Source: Megascapheus bottae
Taxonomy: Eukaryota; Chordata; Mammalia; Rodentia; Geomyidae
Assembly (NCBI GenBank): GCA_024803745.1
Contig: JANJXV010000030.1
Span: forward strand, 887,001-951,000
Reading direction: 5' to 3'
Length of the DNA stretch: 64,000 nt
Part shown: positions 1 to 10,882 of the stretch, one piece after another
How the letters are laid out: each line of letters begins with the position of its first letter
Numbering within the stretch: the first letter of the stretch is position 1
Made by a program: the position numbers and the translations under genes
The notes under the pieces: model-generated
Told to the model about the DNA's origin: nothing
Databases searched by the model: none
Seen by the model: the letters and a program-made list of their open reading frames with translations, nothing else

Positions 1-751
1 TGGCGTTGCTACAGTCTGCACAGGTGCTCTCTTGAACCCCTGCCTTTGTGGTTTCTGCTGTCACTTGTTTGCAGACTGCCCCAGTTGTCCAGTGCCTGTG
101 AGAGCAGGAAGACAGCAGGGGGCCCGCTTCACAGCGGGTACCCAGTCAGCGTGCTGTCGTGGTGATGTGTTAGGTGGAGCGGCCTTTAGGCGTGGATGGC
201 AGGGAAGTGGCAGAGGGACAGTTTTTGCTTGACCTTTATGCCCTGTGCAGGCTGGGCTGTAGCCTGGGCCACTGGCAGGCTTGACTCCTGGAGGGGTCAG
301 CCTGCGCCACCAGACCCGTGTACCGGGCTCACACATGCAGAGGTGACGCCCCGCCTGCCAGCACGCTTAGAGGAATCGGCTCCCGGGCTTTGTTTTTAAA
401 CGAGGTTTGGTGCCCAGGACTTGATTGTTCTAATGTGCCTCCCAGTGGTTTGGCCTGTGACCTCGGGGTTGTTGAGCTTGTGCCTCCCCTGGGCTGTAGC
501 TGGCTTGGTAGCACGCTGCTTCAGTGCCATTGTTCACGCCACCTTTGCCTTTCTCTAGCCTCTGCACCCGCTTTGGCTGGCTTTCCTTTGGGGGGCCCAG
601 GAGAGTGGCCGCTGAAGGCTGCTCCTCTGCTGGCACAGTGCTGGAGAGAGGGCTGTGGACCCAGGCCGGGGGTCTGTGGTAGTGCTGAGGTTTGGTGCAA
701 GGAACAGCTCCCAGGGCTGGGGGTGCCAGGCGTGCCAGCGTGCCCCCCTTT

Positions 752-753
<2 letters not shown>
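1..753. other. Unique GC-rich DNA, no gene seen
   Basis: GC-rich single-copy-looking sequence. Open frames occur on both strands, the longest 186 codons, but none shows domain-like composition, and they overlap each other in opposite directions as expected of low-stop GC-rich DNA. No repeat family or splice-flanked exon was recognised. Confidence 0.5.

Positions 754-782
<29 letters not shown>
754..782. repeat. (TG)n microsatellite
   Basis: An uninterrupted TG dinucleotide run of about 29 bases. Alternating purine-pyrimidine tracts of this kind can adopt Z-DNA and are usually length-polymorphic. Confidence 0.95.
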
Positions 783-785
<3 letters not shown>

Positions 786-1527
786 CTCCTGGGGCTTCAG
801 CACACGGCCTGGGTGCAGCTCCTCAGATTCTGCTGTGTGACTTTGGGTTATGACTTGAGAGAGGACTTGGGTGTGTGAGGAAATGAGGGCCAAGGAACTT
901 GGTTAGGGTGCTGTAAGTTTTGTCCTCAGACACCATCACACACCCAGGCCTACTTTCACTCCTGCAGACTAACAGACAGCGTGGCATATGGTTTCCAGCA
1001 GATACTCACGGGCCCCTGGTGCCTTGTCTAGAGCTTGTGTGGCATCTGGGCTTTCCTGTCCGCCTCCTATGCCCACAGGGCCTCCTGCTTCCTGGTGCTG
1101 GGATGGTGGCACTGGGTCACCCTGGGAGCTCAGGTTCCACCAAGGCCTGAGGACCTGGGGACCCGCGCTCAGGCCGCGCTCGGGAGCCCGTGCTGCATGG
1201 AGGGCGGGGACCGCCACGTGAGGATTTGGTGTTGTTACCAGCGACGCATGGTGCTGTGACATCGTGGTCTCTGAGGGTGGCACCCTTGCTCAGGAAAGGC
1301 TCCCATGATGCTGGCTTACTTGTGGGACCTCACGGCCTCCGGGAGCAGGGTGCTTCCCAGTCAGTCCTGAGGCCTCCAGATGCCTAACCCTGCCTGCCCA
1401 GGTGGTGGGGTACAGGCCGCTGCTGTGGGCTCGCAGAGCGTGGCCCCGTCGTTCTTCTTGCTGGCTGCTATGTTGTGATATCTGCCTTTATCCTGGTTTT
1501 GGATTTGGAAGTCACTCCCTCTGCCCC
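783..1527. other. Unique GC-rich DNA, no gene seen
   Basis: No repeat, RNA gene or convincing exon was found. Short overlapping open frames on both strands look like chance. Confidence 0.45.
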
Positions 1528-1755
1528 CCCAGGTCATGGGGCTTGAACTCTTGGACCTGTTTGCTGTCCTGAGCTCTTCCACTCAAGGCTACCACCCTAC
1601 CCCTTGAGCCACAGCACTACTTCCCGTTTTCTAGTGATTAATTGGAGATGAAAGTCTCATGGACTTTAGTGCCTGGGCTGGCTTTGAACTGGGATCCTCA
1701 GATCTCAGCCTCCTGAGTAGCTAGGATGTCAGGCGAGAGCCACCAGCACCTGGCC
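1528..1755 (-). mobile_element. Composite SINE (7SL/B1-like head plus Geo-type tail)
   Basis: Read on the minus strand, a 7SL-like head (complement of 'cctgagtagctaggatgtca') runs through 'aaagccagcc' into a middle linker with the complement of 'ctccaattaatcac'. A tRNA-related tail follows, with A-box-like 'gtggctcaaggggt' and B-box-like 'gttcaagcccc'. The element is near full length but well diverged. The same architecture recurs in the window, for example at 37059-37296. No clear target-site duplication was seen. Confidence 0.85.
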
Positions 1756-2515
1756 AAGGAGACTGTTTCATTTCCACTGCTGTGCTTGAGCCAAACAGCT
1801 TAATTCTCCTTGGCTCCAGGGCCTGCTGTATTCATTTTGGTCGGGCCACATCCTCAGTGGGAGAACTCATTCTAGTGGGAATAATTGAACCCTCTGAGTG
1901 CTTTGGACTGTGAGGTGGTGTCTAGAGGCCTTTATGCCACTCAGAATTTCAGCCATGAATGTTGTGTGCTCTTAGCTAGAGACCCAGCTAGTGCACGGTG
2001 CTGGGTTCTGAGCCTGGCGAGAGTCCACCGCCCCCCTGTTTCTACTGCAGCCATGAGGGTGGGTGCCCGGCAGCATCCTCCAACACCCCGAGACCCACCA
2101 GAGATGATCGCGCTACAGAACCTCCACAGAACAATCAAGTCTTCAGAGACGATAGGTTGCAGCGGGCACAATGAAAAGGATGAGAGCCCATGGGTTTTGA
2201 GTGTGGACAGGCAGATGTGTGCATGTGTGCATGTGTATCAGCAAGCTAATTACTCATGAAAGATCTGTTTCTAGGAACTAATTGGGTTCTAGGACCAGTT
2301 TAATAATGAAAGCGGAGTACAACCGAAAACCAGTAGAGAGACACAATGAAGAGCCATTTGCATTCTTTCCTGTGTGTAATTCCTAAGAACAGCCTCTGGG
2401 TTGGGTGTGTACCCCATCTGAGTGCCACGGTCAGCCCAACAGAGGGCCCCAGATCCACCTCAGGAAGGAACGAGAGGTCGTCACAAAGGAGAAACTGAGG
2501 GCACCATCTTTTGGG
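1756..2515. other. Unique DNA, no gene seen
   Basis: Mixed-composition sequence with a small TG/CATG-rich patch near 2214-2240 and a moderately AT-rich segment at about 2250-2400. No gene, RNA or repeat family was recognised. Confidence 0.4.
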
Positions 2516-2971
2516 GGCCGGGCATGTTAGTGTAACCCCAGGTACACAGGTAGGAGAACTGGGGTCTGAAGCTGGCCCAGGGAAAAAGCAGGAGAACTTC
2601 TCTAAAGATCTAATACAAAAAGCTGGTGCTGTGACTTACGTGGTAGAGCGCCTGTCCTCGAAGCTGGTGCTGTGACTTACGTGGTAGAGCGCCTGTCCTC
2701 GAAGCTGGTGCTGTGACTTACGTGGTAGAGCGCCTGTCCTCGAAGCTGGTGCTGTGACTTACGTGGTAGAGCGCCTGTCCTCGAAGCTGGTGCTGTGACT
2801 TACGTGGTAGAGCGCCTGTCCTCGAAGCTGGTGCTGTGACTTACGTGGTAGAGCGCCTGTCCTAGAAGCTGGTGCTGTGACTTACGTGGTAGAGCACCTG
2901 TCCTAGAAGCGTGAGGCAGGGGAGTCAAGCACACAGTCGCCTCCCCTTGTGGAACAAAAAAGCAGGCAATT
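2516..2971 (+). mobile_element. Composite SINE with an internally amplified tail
   Basis: The 7SL-like head begins at 'ggccgggcatg' and reaches 'ggtctgaagctggcccaggg'. An A-rich linker follows, then the Geo-type tRNA-related tail. The first 41 bases of that tail, which contain the A-box-like segment, are present seven times in tandem (2623-2909, annotated separately). After the array the tail resumes with a degraded B-box region ('ggggagtcaagc') and an A-rich end. The simplest history is insertion of a normal SINE and later tandem expansion inside it. Confidence 0.8.
2623..2909 (+). repeat. 41-bp tandem array, 7 copies, inside a SINE
   Basis: Seven consecutive copies start at 2623, 2664, 2705, 2746, 2787, 2828 and 2869. 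Each begins 'ctggtgctgtgacttacg' and continues through 'tggtagagcgcctgtcct'. The first five are essentially identical; the last two carry 'ctag' for 'ctcg', and the seventh also has 'agcacc' for 'agcgcc'. The unit holds the A-box-like part of the Pol III promoter but not the B box. Near identity of the copies points to recent expansion or an assembly artefact. Confidence 0.95.
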
Positions 2972-3136
2972 GTACCAGGCACTGGTGGCTGAAAAGTGAG
3001 GATCAAGGCTTGAGGTCAGCCTGTCTACCAGAAAAGCTGGAGGTGGAATTGTGGTTCAAGGGGTAGAGTACTAACTTTGAGCATAAAAGCCCAGGGACAG
3101 CATGCAGGCGCTGAAGTTCAAGCCCTAGCACCGGCG
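2972..3136 (+). mobile_element. Composite SINE with internal deletion in the head
   Basis: Starts at 'gtaccaggcactggtggct' and lacks about 35 bases of the usual 7SL-like head before 'gaggatcaagg'. It then runs through 'ttgaggtcagcctg', 'ggttcaaggggtagagtact' and the B-box-like 'gaagttcaagccctagcacc'. It follows directly after the preceding SINE in the same orientation, giving a head-to-tail SINE pair. Confidence 0.8.
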
Positions 3137-3800
3137 TGCGTGCTGCCTCAGTCGCTCGCCCTTGGCTCGTGTGCTGGGAGGAGAGCAGGTGTTTGGGCAG
3201 CGTTCTGCAGCGTGCAAGGCCCAGCCGGTCTCGCGCGTGTGTCAGGAGTGGGCAGCAGCCTCTGCCCAGGGCCGCGTCGCAGTGACCTTCGTGCCTGTCT
3301 TCCGCATTTCTCCGCTCCTCCACCCACGGCAAGCACAGCCCTTTCCTCAGCGAGCACAGGCGGCCGACACCCTCGGAAGCCGGGCTTACCCTAAGCCGCT
3401 TAGCACTGAGAATGTGAGGAGCCAAATCTCCACTTTCTTGCTGAAATCAAAGAGCAGCCGAGGAGCCAGTAAGTTAATAACTTTGTAAGATAATAAGCTG
3501 CTCAAGATGTCGAAGCTGATTTTGTAAGTAGAGAAACGGAGATAAAATCACTCATAATGATCTGACTGATTGCCAAAGCTCTGAGTTCTTCTCAGGTTTT
3601 ATTTGAACATATTTATAATCACAAATTAGGGATAATATATACATATATAACTTTGCATCCTGTTTTCATCTTGTATTATTCAACTGTTTCCCCACTGTGA
3701 TGCTCATTACCTGCTGGCTCTCTGGGCACGGTGAGGTACCGAAGTTCCTCTGTGCAGACTCCCCGAGAATCAGCTGAGACGGGTGTTCCACTGGCATTAC
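3137..3800. other. Unique DNA with AT-rich core
   Basis: GC-rich at the left. AT-rich from about 3470 to 3690, including 'gataatatatacatatata'. The AT-rich part looks like single-copy non-coding DNA, possibly constrained. No gene was seen. Confidence 0.4.
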
Positions 3801-4042
3801 AGGGGTGGAACTCAGGACTTTGCTCTTGCTGAGCGGGTACTGTGCCGCCGCTCGAGCCGTGCCTCCAGGCTCTGTGGGGTGGGATTGCACTTCACACCTG
3901 TGCTGTCGTCTTACTCAGGCTCCCCTGGGTCCAGACACTGCTGAGATGGAGGCTCACAGACTCCTTGTTTAGCCTGGGCTGGTCTTGACCTGTGGTATCC
4001 TGGCCTCAGTCTCCCAGGGAGCTGGGAGCGGAGGTATGAGCC
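3801..4042 (-). mobile_element. Degraded SINE fragments (ID-like and B1-like)
   Basis: Positions 3801-3868 read on the minus strand as an ID-type tRNA-related monomer ending in 'cctgagttccacccct'. Positions 3969-4042 read as a B1/7SL-like head (complement of 'agcctgggctggtcttgacc' and 'ctcagtctcccagggagctg'). The two pieces are about 100 bases apart and share orientation, so they may be one old composite insertion. Confidence 0.55.
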
Positions 4043-4267
4043 TGCTTGTTTGGACCACTTAGATAAGCTTCATGTCGTGGAGATGATTGCTTGTGGAGCT
4101 GGCATGGCCATGTCACATTCAGGGACATGGTTCAGGTTGTGGGGTCCCTGCATGGCAGGGACGGGCACGAGGCATGGGGCATGGGGTCAGGCACACAGCT
4201 GTGGATCCTGGTGCACTGTAGCTTTATTTCTTCTCTGCACAGCTGGGTAACTATCCGGAAAAGTCTC

Positions 4268-4363
4268 GTGTGTCTGTGTGTGTGTATGTGTGTGTGTGTG
4301 TGCGCGCGTGCGTGTGTGTGTGTGTGTGTGTGTGTGCGTGCGTGTGTATGTGTGCGTGTGTGT
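4268..4363. repeat. (TG)n/(CG) mixed microsatellite
   Basis: Almost 100 bases of alternating purine-pyrimidine, mostly TG with short CG steps ('tgcgcgcgtgcgtgtg'). CG steps inside TG tracts favour left-handed DNA more than pure TG. The tract abuts the tail of the next SINE, so it probably grew from that tail. Confidence 0.95.
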
Positions 4364-4566
4364 ACGAGAGCTTGAACTCAAGGACTTGTGTTCTTGACTT
4401 TTGGTCAAAGCTGGTGCTCTACCACTTGAGTCCCACCTTCATTTCTGGCTTTTTGTGGGTTAGTTGGAGATGAGGGTCTCAACTACTTGATTGATTGATG
4501 GATTGATTTATGGCTCTCAGCGTTTAGCCCCTTGAGTAGCTCAGGTTACAGATGTGAGCCATGGCT
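4364..4566 (-). mobile_element. Composite SINE
   Basis: Minus-strand Geo-type tail with the complement of 'gagcttgaactcaaggac' and 'ctaccacttgag', a middle linker (complement of 'gttagttggagatgaggg') and a B1/7SL-like head (complement of 'ccttgagtagctcaggttac'). A short (TTGA)n expansion at about 4487-4508 interrupts the element. Confidence 0.85.
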
Positions 4567-7500
4567 AGTAGAATTTCTTGAGCTCGGTATCCACGCCAGT
4601 CTTTCATTTGCGAGTGGGAATTCCACACGTGCTGCCAGGCCACCCTGCGGCAAAGCACGGGAGCTCTGGCCACAATGCCTGCCTGACACAGCTCCGCCCT
4701 CCTTTACCTGATGCCACGCCATGGAGGGCCGAGGGGCCTCTGTCTGTCCTGCTCTGTGGACTTCTCTCTCCAGGGATGCAGACGTGTGAATGGGCAGCGG
4801 GACTCCGTGTGTCGGCCCCGTAGGGCAGGCGCTGGGTGACACGGCGCCTGGGGCCAGCCTTAGACGATATCAAGGCCCAGGTCCACCCGGCCTCCCCCCT
4901 CACTCCGGGACCCTCACCCGGCCTCCCTCCTCACTCCGGGACCCTGGAAAATCTGCTCAGCTCTCCTGATCTTGCTGCTTCCTGGAACCTGACTAACAGA
5001 GAGGCCAACTCCTGCCAGCGTGGGGCGGCGCTGTGGTGGGCCCTGCTGCTCAGGCCAGGAGCTCCCTGAGTGGAGTCTCAGCTGGTCCTGTGAGCCGGAA
5101 TGCAGAAGAGAGGGAGCAGAAGCGGCCCTGGGCCTTCCCGCCTTCCTCTGAGCTCCCGGGAGCTCAGCCTGCAGGCTGGAGAGAGGGGGTTTCCATTTCT
5201 CCTCTGACCAGGGAGGTTGGAATGGGTCCCCCAACCTCCACAGCCCCATCCCCTCATCAGAAAATGACAGGGTTCGAGTGGATCTGCGCTTTCCACATTT
5301 CATTTATGCATTATTCTTGGTTTCCCCCACCCACCCCACCAAATTCATCTCTTCTGTTACTACTTTAGCTGGAAACAACTTGGAAACCCTTCTTTGTTAC
5401 ATTGTTAAAACACATATTGGCAGGATTATTGGTTGCTAAGAATGCCCATTCTTCCGGATGCCCTCTGACCTGGGGGCCTGTGACCTCAGGAAGGTCACGG
5501 GTTTTCTCCGGCTCTCCTGCAGTCCTCCGTGCGGCCGCCAGGGGGCCCTGGATGCAAACGTCTCACAGGTTGACTTTGAGATTTTTGAAAGCACCAGCAT
5601 CCAAAGAAACAAATGCCAGTTAAGGCCACAGATCAGGACACTTTGCCCTTGTCTGGGACCACGAATCTTGAGACTCTGGTAACAGCTGTGGGCACCTTGC
5701 GCCCCGGGCCGCCAGGCTCATGCATTCAAACTACTGGGGCATCTCTGGGGCCAGGGGCTCCAAAGCCCATCCACACCCGGTGGGGTGGGGTGGGTCTCAG
5801 GATCAGGGTGAAGAAAGGAAATGTCAACAGCCAAGGGAAATCAGATCCTTTAAGTGTCTATTATTTTGCTTAATTCAGTTCTTAGAAAAGTAAAAGGTAG
5901 TTTTGGTGCTCTGAAGGGGGTGGTAGTTCACCGTCCCAAGCCGCCTGCGGTGTGTTCACTGCTTGGGGATCACTGTGTTTCCAGGGAAGCGGCCATCAGA
6001 CCTCACACTGGCCGTCTCCTGCCTGGCTCCCCACAGTCCTGTCCCTCAGGGACGGGACTGACCCTGCCGCCCAGGCCGCCCCGCTGGTCTCTGTGGTTGA
6101 ACCTTCTGCCCGAGGCAGCCACATCCTGGATGGGCTCAGAGCAGAAGTGAACTCCATGTAGTTCACAGCTAAGTTATCAGGGGGAAAGCAGCAGTGTAGA
6201 AGGGCCAGCGTTCGCTCGTCACTGGGAAGTGCCCGGCGGTCTGCCCGGGGCTCTGGGCCTGACCCGGAGACGCAGCCCCGCCTGCCTGCTCTGCCTGCGC
6301 TGCCAGGACTCGGCTTGTTTGCATGCCCGGTTTATAGCATCATGCTAGTTGGCACTGGCTTTAGGGGTTGTGTGTGGAGACTTAGGGAGCAGGCATGGCA
6401 GAGGCTGAGGGAGGCTCTGAGGACGCAGGCCTGACTCTGCTTGGTGACGAGTCCCCCAGAGTCCCGGGGCCTTTGGTTGTCCCTCTGTGGGTCACGGTGG
6501 GTACCTGGAGCTGGAATGAGAGACACAGACGTGGTCAGCGAATAGGTTAAGTAGTGAGTGCCATTAAGCGTCGTGTGGAGAATTGCCGGTGCCCACCTGT
6601 AGCAGCTCTGCAGCTCATTTCCCATTCTGTGTGGATTTCCAGCAGTAACTCCCAGCCGACCCAGATGGATTTGTTTAGGAGATTCAAGAAACTCTTAATA
6701 TTAGCATAAGCAGAGCAAATTGGGAAATAAATGAGTGCAAAGAAATGATGTCATGCAGTAGAAAATGGAATATAAATGACTTGTGGGTTTTCCAGGCTCA
6801 TGAAGCCACCCAGCCGGTATTTGCTAAGGCCCTGCTCAGTGGTAGAGCCAGAGAGGCCTCTGCAGAGGGACCTGTTCTCCCCCGAGGGTCAAGGTCACGC
6901 GGGGGAGCTGTGCCCGAGCCCAGGGAGTGTGTCTTCTTGCCATGGATGCTGGATGTGGAGAATGGCTTAGATAGTTCCTGTGTGCCTTTGTCTTTCATTT
7001 TCAGAAGTTGTGATGGGGAGGGCTTATCCTTTGCTTCCTCAGTTTGTCAGAGCCCGCCTTGTTCTGACACCTATGTGGTGATACTTCTCCTGGCTTGTCT
7101 TGTCCTCTGCCTTTTAACTTCAGTCGGAGTTCTCTTAGACCAGCCTCTTCATGTTGTCGACACCGTCTGCCCATGGGGTAAGTTGACTGTGGGGAGGGTG
7201 AGTTGGTGGTAGGCAGGTCCCCCAGCACCACATTCCCAGCATCATCACTGCGTTGAAGCCTACTAGAGCTGGAAGCTGCCCGACAGGGTGTAGAGGCTTC
7301 TCTGAGACGCCATGGCCCAGGCATCTGCTTGTGTCACACGCTGTCATAGCTGCAGGGATTTGCTGTGCTGTTGGTCCAAGGCCGTGTGGCCAGGAGAGGG
7401 AATAGGAGATCTCACTGAACTCCCCGAACTGGCAGCCAGGGTGAAGGCAGACAGAAGCAACGTTAATTTTAACCGTGCATTTAGGTGCAGTGCACATAAA

Positions 7501-7773
7501 GTATCAGTTTTCCTAGGGTGCCTTTATCCACTTCCTGCATGTCTCCTTTGGCGTAGGCTTGCGGCAGGGGCTCAGTCGTCACATGTAGCGGGGGGCTTCT
7601 CGGGGGAAAGTGCAGGTCTCGCGGATGGGGGTGGCTGGGGAAGAGCAGAGCCTCAGCCCAGGAGCCTCTGCCCCCCCCACTCCCCCTGCCTCCGAGGCTC
7701 AAATGGCTGGGCTGCTCATGGCATTTCTTAAAATACCCCAAGGCTGCCAGGCCGGGTCAGTGGTACCCAGGCA
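4567..7773. other. Unique DNA, no gene seen
   Basis: About 3.2 kb without a recognised gene or transposon. A 31-bp unit beginning 'cacccggcct' occurs twice in tandem at 4884-4945. GC-rich stretches alternate with AT-rich patches near 5320-5460 and 6640-6790. Open frames of up to about 155 codons (6745-7212) have no domain-like features and run against opposing frames, so I read them as chance. Confidence 0.45.
6640..6790. other. AT-rich unique segment, possible conserved non-coding element
   Basis: An abrupt AT-rich island in GC-rich surroundings, with 'cttaatattagcataagc' and 'aaataaatgagtgcaaag'. No repeat family fits. Islands like this in GC-rich rodent DNA are often conserved elements, but that is inference from composition only. 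Confidence 0.25.
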
Positions 7774-8000
7774 TATCTTTTGTTTTTTGGGTTTTTTTTG
7801 GCCAGTCCTGGGCTTGAGCTCAGGGCCTGAGCACTGTCCTTGGACTTTCTCAAGGCTAGAGCTCTACCACTTGAGCCTCAGCACCATTTCTGGCTTTTTT
7901 CTATGTATGTGGTACCGAAGAATCGAGCCCGGGTCTTCCTGCATGCTAGGCAAGCACTCTACCACTAGGCCACACTCCCGGCCCACGTATCTTTTGTTTT
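7774..8000 (-). mobile_element. IDL-Geo-type dimeric SINE with target-site duplication
   Basis: A nearly intact dimer on the minus strand (body 7787-7987). Its left half reads 'gtggcctagtggtagagtgc' then 'gggctcgattcttcggtacc'. Its right half reads 'tggtgctgaggctcaagtgg' then 'ctgagctcaagcccaggac'. Each half keeps A-box-like and B-box-like segments. It is flanked by an exact 13-bp duplication, 'tatcttttgtttt', at 7774-7786 and 7988-8000, showing LINE-type retroposition and a fairly young insertion. From memory this architecture is the geomyoid-rodent IDL-Geo family. Confidence 0.92.
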
Positions 8001-9059
8001 AAGTGATGTCAGCCCAGCTGTCCAGAGGCCTGCCTGGACCCCTGGAGCCGGCCGCCAGGGCAGTGGGCAGGCAGCCGTCACCTGGCGGGACGAGCTTCTG
8101 CTGGAGGAACAGCAGGTGCAGGAGAGCTGGCGAGGAGACCCCCGAGCGCAGGACAGCCTGGAGATGGAGGGTGGTCATGGATGGCTGGTATTTGGGTGGG
8201 CTGAGTGAGTGGAAACAAAGTTTATTTGACGTCTTTGTGAACTTTAGACACTGGGGCTCTCCATAGCACCTCGCTGTGAGGGACTCCAGGAATCAGATCT
8301 TCCTGTCTGCTCCAGGCTCTCGGTCTGGGGACTGACCAGGTTTCCTGGCGTTGGTCTGAGGTCTGGGTCTCGGGGTCCCTCTGAAGGCTCCGGCCAGCGA
8401 GGTGGGACCCTGGGGGGCAGCAGCGGTGGCCGGGGCGGGCGGCGGGCGCCATCGCACATTCTGCAGCAGTGCAGGCTGGCTTGGGTTAGTGTGCGGCTGA
8501 GCCCCTCATTCCTCAGCTCCTGGGATTTTCATGCTTCACGTGAAATGTGTTCTGGCAGCTCACGGGCGAATTCTCTCTGGTTGTGCATTTGGAAGAAACA
8601 TGTCACATCTTTTTATAAACTGTTGGCACAAACTGCGAAAAAAAATAACAACAAAACCCAAACCCCTCCGTCCCTGGCTGCAGCAGGGCTGGCAGCCTCG
8701 GAGCTCAGCTGTGCCGGGGGGGGGGCTGCACCCCTCCTCTGCCGGGTCTCCCAGCCAGAGGGAGGATGGCACAGCATCTCCATCCTCAGCCCTCAGCGTG
8801 CAGCTCCGGCAGCCGTCCTACTCCCCCCTCAACGTGGGCCTGGTCAGACGAGGACCCAGAGGACAGCAAGGCTGGAGTGGGAGACGAGCCCGAGCCCAGC
8901 AGCCTGGCAGAGGCTCCCAAAGGGGGCGCCAGGCCGGGCAGGTGGCAGGGGCTCCCCTTCTGGATGGCGTGCGGCAGGCAGTGGTGTGAGGGGTGGACAG
9001 CAATGGGGCCACCACGGCCTGGAGCCCCAGCACCCCTCTTTTTTGTTGGTGGTCAGTTG
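8001..9059. other. Unique GC-rich DNA, no gene seen
   Basis: Contains a small CpG-dense patch at about 8385-8455 ('ggccggggcgggcggcgg'), an A-rich patch at 8636-8666 and a G9 run near 8720. Open frames of 150-200 codons cover 8491-9096 in several overlapping frames, which argues against any one being real. No gene was recognised. Confidence 0.45.
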
Positions 9060-9116
9060 GTCTGACCTTGAACTTGGATCTCAGTCCCTGGAGTAGCTAG
9101 GATTGCAGGTGTGCGT
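9060..9116 (-). mobile_element. B1/7SL-like SINE fragment
   Basis: A short minus-strand piece of the 7SL-like head, recognised from the complement of 'ctggagtagctaggattgc' preceded by 'ttgaacttggatctcag'. It lacks the rest of the element. Confidence 0.6.
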
Positions 9117-9880
9117 CTCCCTGCCTGCCCTGGCCTGCGTCTCCCTCCCCCGCCCCCTCCCCCTCCCGTGGCCTACACGTGCCTTGTGGAGCCCGGACGA
9201 CAGTTTCCACACCCAGAGGACTTCATCGCACGCCTGTCATCTGTACTCCTGGATGTCCCGGGGGTGTGTGTGGCATTATTAGTGGTGAGAACAGAAGAGA
9301 CCAGGGTGGGGAAAGGCCACGCAGATGTGCCCTTGTTCCTAGCCGTTTGTCCCTGTCACTTGTCTGCCCGTCCTCTGTAGAAGGCTAGAGGACAGAGTGG
9401 TAATTGGCAAGGTTGTTAATGTCGACAGAGTCCTGTGTTTGTTTTCTCTCCCACACCAGACCCAAGGAGCCGCCGTGCTTGCTAGCGCTAGCGTGCTTTG
9501 CCCTTTCTGTCACTCCTAGTTGGTTTAGCAGCAGCCTCTCACTCGTAAATTGATTTTTGCTCAACAGTCTGTGGGACGGGATGGGGGTGGGGAGAGTGAG
9601 GAGAAGGCTGAGGGCAGAGCTGATGTCCCCCCAGCTTTCTGTAAAGGTGCCTGCAGCAGGTGCCCCTGCCTGGGGTGTGGACGGGCCATGGCCCTGCCAG
9701 CGGCACAGCAGGACCTGCCCTGTCCACTGCCTCTGCCACGAAAGCCATCCACACATCCTGTAGCCTGGGCGCTCTGTCCAGCTCCTCTGTCTGCACACGT
9801 CTGGGGTGGACAGTGGGAGTGGAGCAGGCTGTGGGAGCCTGTGGGAACCCCCGTGCTCCAGGTGCTACCCCCGGAGGCAT
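9117..9880. other. Unique GC-rich DNA, no gene seen
   Basis: A C/T-rich patch near 9138-9170 is the only simple-sequence feature. No gene or repeat was recognised in the rest. Confidence 0.4.
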
Positions 9881-9930
9881 GCCTCCTCCTCCTCTCCTTC
9901 CTCCTCCTCCTCCTCCTAATCATCTTCCTC
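9881..9930. repeat. (CTC)n microsatellite
   Basis: An imperfect CCT/CTC trinucleotide tract, interrupted by 'ctctccttc' and fading into 'aatcatcttcctc'. It lies just upstream of a minus-strand SINE fragment, suggesting growth from the SINE tail. Confidence 0.9.
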
Positions 9931-9942
9931 AGTTTCTTTGGT

Positions 9943-9977
9943 AGGCCAGAGCTCTACCACTTGAGCCACGCTCTCAG
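9943..9977 (-). mobile_element. Geo-type SINE tail fragment
   Basis: A short minus-strand fragment recognised by 'ccagagctctaccacttgag', the complement of the A-box region of the Geo-type tail. Confidence 0.6.
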
Positions 9978-10434
9978 TGCTTCTTCACTTTTCCAGGCTG
10001 TCACCATGCTGAGCTTCCTGCTCCTGGCTGACGCCTCTTTGATCTGAGCTCTCCTGTCTGGAAGTGTGGATTAGATTCCTACTTCCGAGACGTCCACGAG
10101 GAACTGGGAGCCCCGTCTCTGTGGCGTGGAGGAAGAGGCCCACAGCAGCCCTGTCTGCTGTTGCCGGGCACCCGCCGTGTGTCAGGGTGTGGTGGCCCCG
10201 GGAACCACGGAGCCGTGGCAGTGGCATTACACTTGGAGGTTAACGTGACACCCTGCGCTGCAGGCGGGAAAGACCCCCCATTGGGCAGATCCTCGGTGAC
10301 CGGTGACCGCATGGAGCCGCGAGGATCTGTGCAGGGCCGCGGGCCCTGCTGCTGAAATGGCCTGGACAGCAGATCCTCTCCTGCCCCCCCGGCCTGCCCC
10401 CACCTGTCACCCCGGGCTCCCCAGGGAAGCAACC

Positions 10435-10560
10435 ATGTGAAGATTAGCCTGGGAAAAACCTAATTAGGAAAGTAAATCTGTTGCAGACAGTAACACAGCA
10501 TAAATTACATACATTAACTATAAGTCAAATCACACATCACCCAATACAGGCCGTCATTCA
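10435..10560. other. AT-rich unique segment, possible regulatory element
   Basis: AT-rich island with homeodomain-type core 'cctaattagg' at about 10459 followed by 'gcataaattacatacatt' and 'ctataagtcaaatcacac'. It sits between GC-rich flanks and matches no repeat family I know. The composition and clustered ATTA cores resemble conserved enhancers. This is inference. Confidence 0.3.
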
Positions 10561-10812
10561 CATCATTGCCTCCTTCCTCTCACGTGGATGGAACGGGGCT
10601 GGAGCTGAGCAGCACTGTCTCGGGTCTTCTGAGCCTGGGCGAGGCACTGCCATGTGGGCCACCTGGATTTCAGGTTCAGGAAGAAAAGCAATCCCTGAGT
10701 GACCGGGCAGGACAGGGAGGGGCGTTGGTCTGTGGTGGGAATGCTTGTTCGTGCTGTGCTATGAAATGCCCAAGGGCTCGTTTGTGTGACGAGCTCGAGC
10801 TGGCCCTGGCAC

Positions 10813-10882
10813 GGTTGCCTGGTGGCCTGGTGGCCTGGTGGCCTCGTGTGGAGGTGTGGTGGCGTGGCAGCGTGGTGGTGTG
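10813..10882. repeat. Imperfect 10-bp GT-rich tandem repeat
   Basis: Three good copies of 'ctggtggcct' followed by degenerate 'gtggtggcgtgg' copies. Strongly G/T biased on the plus strand. Confidence 0.75.

Noticed and set aside
7774..8000. tRNA gene
   Set aside because: A- and B-box-like segments are present, but as part of a dimeric SINE with target-site duplication; no tRNA cloverleaf or anticodon arm was seen.
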